Made by a program: the position numbers and the translations under genes. A stretch of DNA of 34,522 nucleotides from Prochlorococcus sp. AG-347-I06 (GTDB lineage Bacteria > Cyanobacteriota > Cyanobacteriia > PCC-6307 > Cyanobiaceae). The stretch lies in the NCBI GenBank assembly GCA_003281605.1, contig QCBM01000007.1:1-34522 (forward strand), read 5' to 3'. The notes beneath the pieces are model-generated. The model saw only the letters and a list, made by a program, of their open reading frames with translations. It searched no databases and was not told the DNA's origin. This document shows positions 8,993 to 18,352 of this stretch, one piece after another. The first letter of the stretch is position 1; each line of letters starts with the position of its first letter.

Positions 8993-9133
8993 ATTTTAAA
9001 GACGCTATCAGGCTCAAATTTATAATTTGATTTTGCCTAATGAGCAATCATAATAGTTTGTTTATTCTCCTATTTTATAGTGTAATAAGTCAAGGGTTTT
9101 TAAATCTTTTATATCAATTCAGGATCTATAAAA
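8993..9133. other. Divergent rplU/kaiB spacer where kaiA would lie
   Basis: This 141-nt AT-rich spacer holds no open frame of useful length on either strand. It must contain the promoters for rplU-rpmA (leftward) and kaiB-kaiC (rightward). A TATAGT hexamer at 9076-9081 is a possible -10 for kaiB, but I see no convincing -35. From established knowledge, marine Synechococcus and freshwater cyanobacteria carry kaiA immediately upstream of kaiBC. No KaiA-like translation is visible here. Confidence 0.6.
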
Positions 9134-9451
9134 ATGGCAGCGAGGAAAACATACATTTTAAAGCTCTATGTTGCTGGAAATACTCCTAATTCGATGAGAG
9201 CCTTAAATACTTTAAGAGAAATTTTAGAAAATGAATTCAAAGGAGTTTATGCTTTAAAGGTTATTGATGTACTTAAGCAACCACAACTTGCAGAGGAAGA
9301 CAAGATTTTAGCTACTCCAACTTTAGCTAAAATTTTGCCTCCGCCAGTAAGAAAAATAATAGGTGATCTTTCAGATAGAGAGAAAGTTTTAATTGGTTTA
9401 GATCTACTTTTTGATGAATTAACTGAAACTGAATATAGTGGAGATAAATAA
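9134..9451 (+). CDS. kaiB: Circadian clock protein KaiB
   Basis: Fold-switching thioredoxin-like clock component that binds the CI ring of KaiC and, in its switched state, output kinases. The 105-residue length is standard. The sequence shows [36 protein letters not shown], and [20 protein letters not shown], all hallmark KaiB segments. The acidic C-terminus ends [12 protein letters not shown]. It sits 70 nt upstream of kaiC on the same strand and is probably its operon partner. kaiA is missing from the expected upstream place. Confidence 0.97.
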   Translation: MAARKTYILKLYVAGNTPNSMRALNTLREILENEFKGVYALKVIDVLKQPQLAEEDKILATPTLAKILPPPVRKIIGDLSDREKVLIGLDLLFDELTETEYSGDK

Positions 9452-9521
9452 TATATTATAAACTTTTATAATTAAAGATAAAGTCAAAAATTATTTTACT
9501 TTTGTTTATTAGCACAAAACT

Positions 9522-11051
9522 ATGAATGATAAGAAATTTGGTAAATCAAGTAAAATGCAAGTACAAAAATTACCAACTGGAATAGAAGGCTTTGATGATG
9601 TTTGTAGGGGTGGTTTGCCTGTATCTCGAAGTACCCTCGTTAGCGGGACATCAGGAACTGGTAAGACTGTTTTTTCACTGCAATATTTACATCATGGAAT
9701 TTGTAATTTTGATGAGCCAGGAATTTTCGTCACATTTGAGGAATCACCTTTAGATATTATTAGAAATGCCGCTAGTTTTGGTTGGGACTTACAGGAATTA
9801 ATTGATCAAAATAAACTTTTTATTTTGGATGCTTCTCCTGACCCTGATGGGCAGGATGTTGCAGGTAACTTTGATTTGTCTGGTCTTATTGAGAGAATTA
9901 GTTATGCAATTAGAAAATATAAAGCTAAAAGAGTTGCAATAGATTCAATAACCGCAGTCTTTCAACAATATGATGCGATCTACGTTGTTAGAAGAGAAAT
10001 ATTTAGACTGATAGCAAGATTAAAAGAAATAGGTGTTACAACTGTTATGACTACAGAAAGGGTTGATGACTACGGACCAATTGCTAGATATGGAGTAGAA
10101 GAATTTGTATCTGATAATGTTGTCTTATTAAGAAATGTTCTTGAGTCAGAAAAGAGGAGAAGAACTCTAGAGGTTTTGAAGTTAAGAGGGACTGTACATA
10201 TGAAAGGTGAATATCCATTTACTATGGGAACGGATGGAATAAGTGTGTTTGCGCTTGGAGCAATGAGATTAACGCAGAGATCCTCAAATATTAGGATTAG
10301 CTCTGGAGTTAAAGATCTTGATGATATGTGTGGAGGAGGTTATTTTCAAGATTCCATCATTCTCGCCACTGGAGCTACTGGTACAGGTAAAACAATGCTT
10401 GTATCAAAATTTGTTGAAGATGCTTATCACAATAATGAAAGAGCAATACTTTTTGCATATGAAGAATCTAGGGCTCAATTACTTAGGAATGCGACTAGCT
10501 GGGGAATAGATTTTGAAAAAATGGAAAGTGATGGATTGTTAAAAATTATTTGTGCATATCCTGAATCAACTGGATTAGAAGATCACTTGCAAATTATTAA
10601 AACGCAAATTAATCAATTCAAACCAAAAAGAATGGCAATTGACTCTCTCTCTGCACTAGCCAGAGGTGTAAGTTTGAATGCATTTAGACAGTTTGTAATT
10701 GCTGTTACCGGTTATACCAAACAAGAAGAGATAGCAGGCTTTTTTACTAATACTGCAGAAGAATTTATGGGGAGTCATTCTATAACTGATTCTCATATCT
10801 CAACAATTACGGATACTATATTGTTACTTCAATATGTAGAAATAAAAGGTGAGATGGCACGAGCTTTGAATGTTTTTAAAATGCGGGGATCATGGCATGA
10901 TAAACGAATTAGAGAATTTATCATTACGAATAGTGGCCCAGAAATAAAAGATTCTTTTTCTAATTTTGAACAAATATTTAGTGGTGCCCCTCATAGAGTT
11001 GTGCCTGATCAAAATGTTCAAAATGTTTTTAAAGGATTAGATAAAAATTAG
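9522..11051 (+). CDS. kaiC: Circadian clock ATPase/autokinase KaiC
   Basis: Duplicated RecA-like ATPase, hexameric in characterised homologues, forming the clock core. The CI domain (about 14-245) has Walker A GTSGTGKT at 42-49 and catalytic Glu pair E73-E74. The CII domain (about 255-490) has Walker A GATGTGKT at 284-291. The autophosphorylation pair is S427-T428 in DSHISTITDT, equivalent to S431-T432 of Synechococcus elongatus KaiC. The inter-domain repeat is visible as LKLRGTVHMKGE and FKMRGSWHDKRIRE. At 509 residues it is about 10 shorter than the S. elongatus protein, mostly at the C-terminal tail that binds KaiA there. The stop overlaps the 3' end of nblS by 4 nt. Confidence 0.98.
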   Translation: MNDKKFGKSSKMQVQKLPTGIEGFDDVCRGGLPVSRSTLVSGTSGTGKTVFSLQYLHHGICNFDEPGIFVTFEESPLDIIRNAASFGWDLQELIDQNKLFILDASPDPDGQDVAGNFDLSGLIERISYAIRKYKAKRVAIDSITAVFQQYDAIYVVRREIFRLIARLKEIGVTTVMTTERVDDYGPIARYGVEEFVSDNVVLLRNVLESEKRRRTLEVLKLRGTVHMKGEYPFTMGTDGISVFALGAMRLTQRSSNIRISSGVKDLDDMCGGGYFQDSIILATGATGTGKTMLVSKFVEDAYHNNERAILFAYEESRAQLLRNATSWGIDFEKMESDGLLKIICAYPESTGLEDHLQIIKTQINQFKPKRMAIDSLSALARGVSLNAFRQFVIAVTGYTKQEEIAGFFTNTAEEFMGSHSITDSHISTITDTILLLQYVEIKGEMARALNVFKMRGSWHDKRIREFIITNSGPEIKDSFSNFEQIFSGAPHRVVPDQNVQNVFKGLDKN

Positions 11052-13114
11052 TTAATTTCTTTAATTTCAGAACCTGAAAAAGAATCCGAATTATGAAGGG
11101 CTTTTGTCAATAATTCATCTTTATCAGATTGTGCTAAAGCTAAATCAAACCAGAAAGTAGTTCCTACACCTAATTCACTAGCCATACGAATCTCACCACC
11201 ATGTTTTTCAATTATTCCCCGCACTATAGATAAACCTAAACCTGTACCTTGCTCAGTATGGACGGAATTCTCTACTCTATAAAAACGATCAAATATCTTT
11301 TCTTGATCAGCCTGAGATATTCCTGAACCAGTATCAGCAATTTCAATTCTTACTTTTGGAAGTGGTGAAACTAATTCACATTGGGGAGCTGCATCATTTT
11401 TAATATTTGGAGGGAAGGCAGGGCAGGAATCTGGCCAAGTATAAGCTCTTATAATTAGGGAGCTATTTTTTGGACTGAATTTCAAACCATTACCCAGCAA
11501 ATTATCAAAAACCTGTAAAAGTAAATCAAAATTCCCAAGAATCGGAGGAATAGTTTCTTCTATTTCATGAGCTAATGAAACATTTTTTTCTGTAGCATTA
11601 AGTCTATAATTTCTAAGTGTTTGTTCTATCGCTGGTTTTATGTCTATTTGCTCTAGCTGAACAATTTTCCCAGACTCTAATCTTGATAAATCTAATACAT
11701 CATTTACAAGTCTTGTTAATCTGTCCGTCTCTGAATTTGCAATTCCTAAAAATTCTATTTGTTCTTCATCAGAAAGCTGATCTTTTAAATCATGTAAGGT
11801 CTCTACATAACTTTTGATATTAAAAAGTGGTGTCCTTAATTCGTGAGAAACATTACTAATAAATCTATTTTGTGCAGCGTTAAGTTCAACTTCTCTAGTT
11901 AAATCCTGAATAGTTACAGCAATTCCTTTTAATTCAACTTTATTAGTATCTAAAACTGATTGCAAGACAATTCTTAAGGTTCTTGCTGGTTCTCCTAAAC
12001 TGAATCTTAAATCATCTTTCTCCTTTTCCCTGTTTAAAATAGACTCAATATTAGTGTGTAAATCGTTAGATAAAATCTCGGGGATTTCATTTAAAAAATA
12101 TTTACCCTCTAAGAATCTGCCTTCCCAGCGAAATAATCTCTTTGCTGTTGGGTTAGTAAGTACAATCTTGCCTTGTGAGTCCAATAATATGGCGCCATCA
12201 GCCATTGTGGCAATAAGCGATTGCTGTTTGATTTGAGCCGCTTTTAGTTCTTCTATATTAGCTTCATCATAATTTTCTAACTGTGTGGCCATTCGGTTAA
12301 ATCCATTTAATAGTTCTCCTAGATCACCTGTCATGGGTAAAGAAATTCGGGACTTAAAATTTCCTCTTGAGATTTCTCTAACTCCTCTTACTAACTCTCT
12401 AACGGGTCTAGTAATTGTTAGAGCATTAAATACAGCTCCAAGTATGACTAAAACCCAAATGGAGATAAAAACTGCAATGGTTACTTCTCTAGTTAAAGCA
12501 GCACTCGCTAGTGCTTTCTTGTTAGGGGTAACGCCCAAAGCTAAAGTTCCAAGATATTTGCCCTTCCACAACATTGGGACAAATACATCTGTCACTTGAC
12601 CTTGAGGAGTCGCATGCTGTCTAACTAAAGGAAATTGTGGTCTCTTCTTTAATTCTGAGGGTAATTTTAATCTTCGAGTGAGCTGAAACTGACTGTCTGA
12701 GCTTGTAGGTGTTGCACTGATCGGTATCCCGAGTTGAACAATATCTTCAGCATCAGTAAAGAATATATAGCGTAGGTTTCGACTTGACCTCCAAAACTTT
12801 TCAGCTACATTTGAAATTTCTTTTTTTTGGTTATTAGCAACTAATTCTGTAACATTCCCAGATAACAATAAGCCAAGATCTCGAGCGTATCTAGTATCAT
12901 TCATTCCAGCATCTCTTTGAATACTATTTAAAGCAAAAAAAGTAATTCCTGTCATTAGGAGGCTCACGACAAGTGTTGCTATAGCTAACAACTTTGTTCT
13001 TAAACTAAACCCACTCCACCAAGCAAGGATTCTATTAATCCAATAGTTATTATTCAGGTCTTCGTTATCAGTGATGTTATATTTTCTATTTTCTTGATTA
13101 TTGGTATCTACCAT
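11048..13114 (-). CDS. nblS: Membrane sensor histidine kinase, NblS/Hik33/DspA type
   Basis: A 688-residue sensor kinase of the type that in other cyanobacteria controls high-light and nutrient-stress responses through RpaB. Visible order: a cytosolic lead with two Trp-rich segments, TM1 (about 38-62), an extracytosolic sensor domain, TM2 (about 210-233), a HAMP linker, a PAS domain (about 290-400, TMADGAILLDSQGKIV), HisKA with phospho-acceptor H424 in SNVSHELRTP, and HATPase with N box FDNLLGNGLKFSP and G boxes ADTGSGIS and GTGLGLS. The assignment to NblS rests on this architecture and on the purD/kaiC context. The gene lies 4 nt downstream of purD and is probably co-transcribed with it. It ends overlapping kaiC by 4 nt. 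Confidence 0.93.
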   Translation of the reverse strand: MVDTNNQENRKYNITDNEDLNNNYWINRILAWWSGFSLRTKLLAIATLVVSLLMTGITFFALNSIQRDAGMNDTRYARDLGLLLSGNVTELVANNQKKEISNVAEKFWRSSRNLRYIFFTDAEDIVQLGIPISATPTSSDSQFQLTRRLKLPSELKKRPQFPLVRQHATPQGQVTDVFVPMLWKGKYLGTLALGVTPNKKALASAALTREVTIAVFISIWVLVILGAVFNALTITRPVRELVRGVREISRGNFKSRISLPMTGDLGELLNGFNRMATQLENYDEANIEELKAAQIKQQSLIATMADGAILLDSQGKIVLTNPTAKRLFRWEGRFLEGKYFLNEIPEILSNDLHTNIESILNREKEKDDLRFSLGEPARTLRIVLQSVLDTNKVELKGIAVTIQDLTREVELNAAQNRFISNVSHELRTPLFNIKSYVETLHDLKDQLSDEEQIEFLGIANSETDRLTRLVNDVLDLSRLESGKIVQLEQIDIKPAIEQTLRNYRLNATEKNVSLAHEIEETIPPILGNFDLLLQVFDNLLGNGLKFSPKNSSLIIRAYTWPDSCPAFPPNIKNDAAPQCELVSPLPKVRIEIADTGSGISQADQEKIFDRFYRVENSVHTEQGTGLGLSIVRGIIEKHGGEIRMASELGVGTTFWFDLALAQSDKDELLTKALHNSDSFSGSEIKEIN

Positions 13115-13118
13115 AAGC

Positions 13119-14450
13119 TTAATTCTCCTTGGAAAAGTTTTTTCTAACTTGATGACCTATATCATTTCTGAAGTAAATACCCTCAAAATGAATTTCTTTT
13201 AAATTCTTGTATGCTCTTTCAAAAACCATATCAAAATCTTTATCTTGACAGACAATACTTAAGACCCTTCCTCCATCAGTTAATAATTTTCCATTTGAAC
13301 TTAAAGAAGTACCTGAGTCGAAAATTTGACAATCATTTGAGTCAATCTTACCTATTTTTATTTGAAAACCAGTTTTATACTCTTGAGGATATCCTTTGGA
13401 GGTCGCTATTACACAACCACTTACCTTATCAGAAGAAATAATTTTTTCATCACCAGTTAAATTTCCCATTGAGCATTTTTCTAAAAGAAATACAAAATTT
13501 TGATCCATCAAGGGCATGATTGTTTGGCATTCTGGATCACCAAATCTGCAATTATATTCTATAACTTTGGGCCCAGATTTTGTGATCATTAACCCAAAGT
13601 AAATTACGCCTCTATAGTCAATATTTCTTTTATTGAGTTCATTGATTGTAGGTTCAATTATTTCTTCGATAATTTTATCAAGGTAATCTTCTGTTAATAA
13701 TGGGGCAGGGGAATAAGCTCCCATACCTCCTGTATTTGGACCTGTATCTTTCTCGTTAAGTCGTTTGTGATCTTGGGCGGTTGGAAGTAGTGTATATCTC
13801 TCTCCATCACATAAGGCAAAAACTGACACTTCGGGTCCTTGAATTTTTTCTTCTAAAACAACTATATTTCCAGAGTTGCCAAATTTACCGTTAAAAATTG
13901 ATTCTGCTGCTTTGAGGCATTCATCTGCTGAATTAGGAATAAAAACACCTTTACCTGAAGCTAAACCATCAGCTTTTACTACTAGTGGGATTGATGATGA
14001 GTTGATAATTTTTTTGGCTTCTTCTATAGAATTGACTTTCCAAAAGTTTGCAGTTGGAATGTTTGCTTTTTGCATAAATTCCTTAGCCCAAGATTTGCTA
14101 AATTCTAATTTTGCTCCATCTTTATTAGGTCCAAATACTTTAAAATCTTTTTTGCGAAGTAAATCAGCTAATCCATTTGCAAGAGGAATTTCTGGTCCAA
14201 TTACAACTAAATCTATCTTAAGAAAATCAAGCTTTTCTACCAATTCTTTTTCATTATTTATATCAATTTTTATTCTTTCACATTTATTTATTCTCTCTGA
14301 ACCTGCGTTGCCGGGTACTAAATAAACTTTTTTAACTAATTCATTTTTTTGAATAGCCCAAGCCAAAGAGTTTTCTCTTCCGCCATTTCCAATTATAAAG
14401 ATATTTTCTAATCTACTAAAGCTCTTAGAACTTGGTGAATAAATTCCCAT
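13119..14450 (-). CDS. purD: Phosphoribosylamine-glycine ligase (GAR synthetase)
   Basis: ATP-grasp enzyme that joins glycine to phosphoribosylamine in the second step of purine synthesis. It shows the N-terminal nucleotide-fold motif IGNGGRENSLAW, the ATP-grasp glycine loop VKADGLASGKGVFI, and the family signatures DHKRLNEKDTGPNTGGMGAY and EYNCRFGDPECQ. At 443 residues it has about 17 extra N-terminal residues before the usual start at IFIIGNGG. No later ATG offers a better start, so I keep 14450. It is divergent from purC, another purine gene, across 134 nt, so the two may share a regulatory region. Confidence 0.97.
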   Translation of the reverse strand: MGIYSPSSKSFSRLENIFIIGNGGRENSLAWAIQKNELVKKVYLVPGNAGSERINKCERIKIDINNEKELVEKLDFLKIDLVVIGPEIPLANGLADLLRKKDFKVFGPNKDGAKLEFSKSWAKEFMQKANIPTANFWKVNSIEEAKKIINSSSIPLVVKADGLASGKGVFIPNSADECLKAAESIFNGKFGNSGNIVVLEEKIQGPEVSVFALCDGERYTLLPTAQDHKRLNEKDTGPNTGGMGAYSPAPLLTEDYLDKIIEEIIEPTINELNKRNIDYRGVIYFGLMITKSGPKVIEYNCRFGDPECQTIMPLMDQNFVFLLEKCSMGNLTGDEKIISSDKVSGCVIATSKGYPQEYKTGFQIKIGKIDSNDCQIFDSGTSLSSNGKLLTDGGRVLSIVCQDKDFDMVFERAYKNLKEIHFEGIYFRNDIGHQVRKNFSKEN

Positions 14451-14584
14451 ATATTTGTTTCTTTAAGGTTATGAGGTTTCGATGGATAATCAGCTAAAAT
14501 AAAATCAAATCTTTTGAATTTGATCTCTAATAATTATGTTAATTACAAAAAGTACTTTAGTAATCACAATTAGGTTTTAAATTA

Positions 14585-15322
14585 ATGAATAATAAACATG
14601 AATTAATATATGAAGGAAAAGCAAAAAAAATATTTACCCATGATGATGTAGATAAAGTAAAAATTGAATTTAAAGATGATGCTACAGCTTTTAATGCTTT
14701 AAAAAAAGAAAAATTTGAAGGTAAAGGAAAACTTAATTGCTTAATAAGTGCAAGAATTTTTGAGATTCTCATTAAGAAGAATATTCCAACACATTTTATT
14801 CAACTCGAAAAAGAAAATACAATGATTGCAAAAAAAATAAAAGTAATTCCATTAGAAATTGTTCTAAGAAATACTGCTTATGGTTCTTTATGTAGAGAAA
14901 CGACTATAAAACCTGGAACTTTCCTATCAAAACCATTAATTGATATCTACCTTAAAAATGATGAACTTAATGATCCCCTTATTACAAAAGATAGAATTAA
15001 ATTAATGAATATATTAAGCTCTGATGATTTAGAATTAATAATTGATTTAACTTTAAAAGTTAATGAAATTCTGAAGATTTTCTTTAAAAATATTCAACTT
15101 CGGCTTGTGGATTTCAAATTGGAATATGGTTACGATCTTAAAAATAATATTCTTCTCGGAGATGAAATAAGTCCTGATAATTGTAGATTGTGGGATCTAA
15201 ACCAAAAAAATGATACAATTGTAAGTCTAGATAAAGATAGATTTAGAAATGATTTAGGTGGTTTACTTGAAGCGTATAGTGAAATTCACCGAAGAATTAA
15301 CAATTTTCTTGAGCCTAATTAA
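14585..15322 (+). CDS. purC: SAICAR synthetase
   Basis: Condenses CAIR with aspartate using ATP in purine synthesis. The 245-residue length is typical of the single-domain bacterial enzyme. Motifs are LIYEGKAKKIF at the N-terminus (ATP loop), VIPLEIVLRNTAYGSLCR in the middle, LVDFKLEYGYD, and GDEISPDNCRLWD near residue 200. The ATG at 14585 gives the normal N-terminus. It is followed after 37 nt by the Omp85-family gene, but a functional link with that gene is not evident. Confidence 0.97.
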   Translation: MNNKHELIYEGKAKKIFTHDDVDKVKIEFKDDATAFNALKKEKFEGKGKLNCLISARIFEILIKKNIPTHFIQLEKENTMIAKKIKVIPLEIVLRNTAYGSLCRETTIKPGTFLSKPLIDIYLKNDELNDPLITKDRIKLMNILSSDDLELIIDLTLKVNEILKIFFKNIQLRLVDFKLEYGYDLKNNILLGDEISPDNCRLWDLNQKNDTIVSLDKDRFRNDLGGLLEAYSEIHRRINNFLEPN

Positions 15323-15359
15323 ATAAATATTGACTTTATTTATTTTCATCAAAAGTATC

Positions 15360-17498
15360 ATGAAGAAACATTCTTTAAAATTTGGAAAGGTTTTCACAAG
15401 TGTTGCCTTTACTCCCTTGATTTTGATATCAAATAATTCAAAACTTGCTGCTAAGTATTTGCCAAAGGACGTTGATCAATCAATAAAAACCTTAGAAATA
15501 CCAAATCTTAACAATGATTTTTTTAAAGGAATAGATATCAAACAAGAGAAGCAGTTTCTTCTCGCTGAAAATAATAATATTAAAAATGAAGAAAGTGTTC
15601 TTATCTCAGAAATAATTATCGAAGGTTGGGAAAATCATCCGGAGGGTAGAAAACTTGAATTGGCTGCATATGATTCTATGAGCATAAAGCCTGGAAGTAT
15701 TGTTAATAATCAAACATTAAATCAAGACCTCAATGCAATATATGCAAGTGGTTGGTTCTCAGGAGTTAAAATAAAGTCCCAAGAGGGGCCACTAGGCGTG
15801 AGGCTAATAGTAGAAGTAGTGCCAAATCCAATTTTGAAGAAAGTTGAACTTAAACCAATAAACTTACTAATCTCTGATGAATACGTTGATGATATTTTTA
15901 ATAATTTTTATGGAACAACTCTTAACCTAAATGAAATTCAAAATAAGATAGAAATAATAAAAAAACGTTATGAAAAAGAGGGTTATTCTTTAGCTAGAAT
16001 TAATGGCCCAGAAAGAATCTCGGAGAACGGAGTAGTAACATTAAATGTTTCTGAGGGCATAATATCTGACGTAAAATTAAGATTTCTAGGTTCTGATGGT
16101 GAAACTATTATTGATGGAAAACCTAGAAAAGGGAAAACAAAAGATTGGGTCATAAAAAGAGAATTAAAAACACAACCTGGTTCAATATTTAATAGAAAAA
16201 TTTTAGAAGCTGATATCGGTAGACTCTATTCCACTTCATTATTTGATGATGTAAAGGTTTCTCTCGGTCCTGACAATGTAAATCTTGGTCAAGTCATAAT
16301 TTTTTTAGACCTGAGCGAGCAAAGAACAGGATCATTAACAGGCGGACTTGGTTATAGTAATAGTTCAGGAATCTTCGCCACGATTGGTTTACAGGAAACA
16401 AATGCACTAGGAAGAGCATGGTCTACAAATTTAAACCTAAATTTCGGAGAATATTCAACTACTTATAATTTTTCATTATCTGATCCTTGGATTAAAGGAG
16501 ATAAACATAGAACATCTTTTAGAACAAATGTTTTTGCAAGTAGAGATTATCCACAAGAATTTAAAAGTGAAGAAAATGGGAGATTTTATGCAGTAGATGA
16601 TCAAACTCCATCTAGCTCTGATACTTTTACATCAGTAGTTTTAGAAAAAACAGGTGGTGGATTTTCTTTCTCAAGGCCGTTAAATGGTGGAGATCCATTT
16701 AAGGTCGCTAAATGGAGAGTTCTTGCAGGAATGAATTTTAAGAAAGTAAAGATGGCAGATAGCGATGGAAACAAAAAACCTTATGGTGATAGGACGCCAA
16801 CTACAACCAGAAATAATATAAGCGATATTATTTGTATTGGATTTTCTCCAAATGACGGTTCATGCCCTGATGAAAATACATTAGTTAGTGTTATTGCAAG
16901 TACATCTAGAAATAATTTGAATAATTCCACCAACCCAACTTCAGGAAACAGATTAACCTTTGGTACTGAACAGTTTGTCTCAGTGGGAAATAATTCTCCA
17001 ACTTTTAATAGAATGAAAACTTCATATTCATTCTTTATACCAACAAAATTAATAAATTTAACGAAAGCATGTAGATCTAGTGATGCCACTAGTGAAGACT
17101 GCCCTCAAGCTATTGGGTTTCAATTTAAGGCGGGAACTATTCTTGGGGAATTACCTCCTTACGAAGCATTTTGTATGGGAGGGACATCATCTATTAGGGG
17201 ATGGGGATCGTGTGACTTGGCTGTAAGTAAAAGTTTTGTTGAAGGTACTGTAGAATATAGATTCCCTGTTTGGAAAATGATATCGGGAGCTTTATTTGTC
17301 GATGCTGGAAGCGATTTGGGCTCTCAAAATGATGTCCCAGGAAAACCTGGAGAATTATTGCAGAAATCAGGTTCTGGTTATTCGCTTGGAGGTGGAGTTG
17401 GGGTTAAAACGCCAATTGGTCCATTGAGGTTAGATGTTGCAAGCAAGGACCTAACTGGAGATATGAGATATACACTTGGAGTAGGATGGAAGTTTTAA
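15360..17498 (+). CDS. bamA: Outer-membrane assembly protein, Omp85/BamA family
   Basis: Inserts beta-barrel proteins into the outer membrane. A signal peptide (MKKHSLKFGKVFTSVAF ... SKLAA) is followed by three POTRA-type domains (about 75-310; for example LNAIYASGWFSGVKIKSQEG and IGRLYSTSLFDDVKVSL) and a C-terminal 16-strand-type barrel. The barrel includes the loop-6 motif GGTSSIRGWG, matching the family's (V/I)RG(F/Y/W), and ends in the aromatic-terminal strand YTLGVGWKF. Three POTRAs match cyanobacterial Omp85 rather than the five of E. coli. ATG 15360 is preferred because it gives a compact signal peptide; an in-frame TTG at 15330 would add 10 residues. lpxC begins directly after the stop, so outer-membrane genes are grouped. 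Confidence 0.93.
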   Translation: MKKHSLKFGKVFTSVAFTPLILISNNSKLAAKYLPKDVDQSIKTLEIPNLNNDFFKGIDIKQEKQFLLAENNNIKNEESVLISEIIIEGWENHPEGRKLELAAYDSMSIKPGSIVNNQTLNQDLNAIYASGWFSGVKIKSQEGPLGVRLIVEVVPNPILKKVELKPINLLISDEYVDDIFNNFYGTTLNLNEIQNKIEIIKKRYEKEGYSLARINGPERISENGVVTLNVSEGIISDVKLRFLGSDGETIIDGKPRKGKTKDWVIKRELKTQPGSIFNRKILEADIGRLYSTSLFDDVKVSLGPDNVNLGQVIIFLDLSEQRTGSLTGGLGYSNSSGIFATIGLQETNALGRAWSTNLNLNFGEYSTTYNFSLSDPWIKGDKHRTSFRTNVFASRDYPQEFKSEENGRFYAVDDQTPSSSDTFTSVVLEKTGGGFSFSRPLNGGDPFKVAKWRVLAGMNFKKVKMADSDGNKKPYGDRTPTTTRNNISDIICIGFSPNDGSCPDENTLVSVIASTSRNNLNNSTNPTSGNRLTFGTEQFVSVGNNSPTFNRMKTSYSFFIPTKLINLTKACRSSDATSEDCPQAIGFQFKAGTILGELPPYEAFCMGGTSSIRGWGSCDLAVSKSFVEGTVEYRFPVWKMISGALFVDAGSDLGSQNDVPGKPGELLQKSGSGYSLGGGVGVKTPIGPLRLDVASKDLTGDMRYTLGVGWKF

Positions 17499-18335
17499 GT
17501 GTTTTCTTGGCCTGCTAATTATGATTTCTGCTACACCTTGGCTGGAGTTATCTCCAGAGAAGGTATAGGTCTTCATAGTGGAGAAAAAACAAGAGTTATA
17601 ATTTCTCCTTACGAAAAAGAAGGGTATTATGTTTCTTTCAAGGAAAAACCTGGCGAGATTTTCAAGCTTACTCAAGATTTAATTGGAAGTACCATGCTTT
17701 GTACAGCGGTTAAATTAGGGGGTAAAAATTTATATACTATAGAGCATTTATTATCTTCACTTGCCGGTTGTGGCTTGAGTTATATACATATTGAGGTTGA
17801 TGGGAAAGAGATTCCTCTTTTAGATGGATCGGCAATCCAGTGGGTTAGAGATTTTGAAGAAGTAGGGATAAAAAAGGCACCTAAACCAGATAATTTCTTT
17901 CAAGAAATTAATAAATCAATAATTTTAAATAAAGAAGGTTCAGTCATAGCAGCAACTCCTTCTGAAAAAATTACAATTATATCCACCATAAGTTTTGCCT
18001 ATAAAGCAATTGGAAATCAAACTTTTGTGATTGATTTAAATCCAAAAAGTTTTGTTGAAATGATCGCTCCTGCGAGAACATTTGGTTTTAAAGATCAATT
18101 TCAAGAGTTAAGCGAACTTGGATTAATAAAAGGGGGTAGTTTGGAAAATGCCCTTGTTTGTGACGATGAAAAATGGGTTAATCCACCATTAAGATTTGAT
18201 GATGAACCAATAAGACATAAAATTTTGGACCTAATTGGGGACTTGGCTTTGGTAGGGTTACCTAAGGCTCAAATTTTAGTCTATAAAGGATCACATTCTT
18301 TAAACGCTTTGTTGGCCTCATCGCTAAAAAATTAA
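17499..18335 (+). CDS. lpxC: UDP-3-O-acyl-N-acetylglucosamine deacetylase
   Basis: Zinc-dependent deacetylase for the first committed step of lipid A synthesis. The zinc ligands H83 ([10 protein letters not shown]), H240 and D244 ([10 protein letters not shown]) match H79, H238 and D242 of the E. coli enzyme. Other motifs are GIGLHSG near the N-terminus, [11 protein letters not shown], and [10 protein letters not shown]. At 278 residues it is slightly shorter than E. coli LpxC, losing part of the tail. The start is GTG at 17499, immediately after the upstream stop codon, so translational coupling with the Omp85 gene is likely. Confidence 0.96.
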   Translation: MFSWPANYDFCYTLAGVISREGIGLHSGEKTRVIISPYEKEGYYVSFKEKPGEIFKLTQDLIGSTMLCTAVKLGGKNLYTIEHLLSSLAGCGLSYIHIEVDGKEIPLLDGSAIQWVRDFEEVGIKKAPKPDNFFQEINKSIILNKEGSVIAATPSEKITIISTISFAYKAIGNQTFVIDLNPKSFVEMIAPARTFGFKDQFQELSELGLIKGGSLENALVCDDEKWVNPPLRFDDEPIRHKILDLIGDLALVGLPKAQILVYKGSHSLNALLASSLKN

Positions 18336-18352
18336 CTTTATCTTTAATTGTT

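Noticed and set aside
8993-9133. A degraded kaiA pseudogene
   Set aside because: No segment of the spacer translates into anything KaiA-like by eye, so I report only the absence of the gene.
12285-12599. 104-codon open frame on the plus strand inside nblS
   Set aside because: Shadow of the HAMP/transmembrane region of nblS; no independent gene features.
13876-14325. 149-codon open frame on the plus strand
   Set aside because: It lies wholly inside purD on the other strand and its translation has no domain-like pattern, while purD has strong family motifs.
16781-17089. 102-codon minus-strand frame inside the Omp85 gene
   Set aside because: Antisense to the barrel-coding region; composition and lack of motifs mark it as a shadow.
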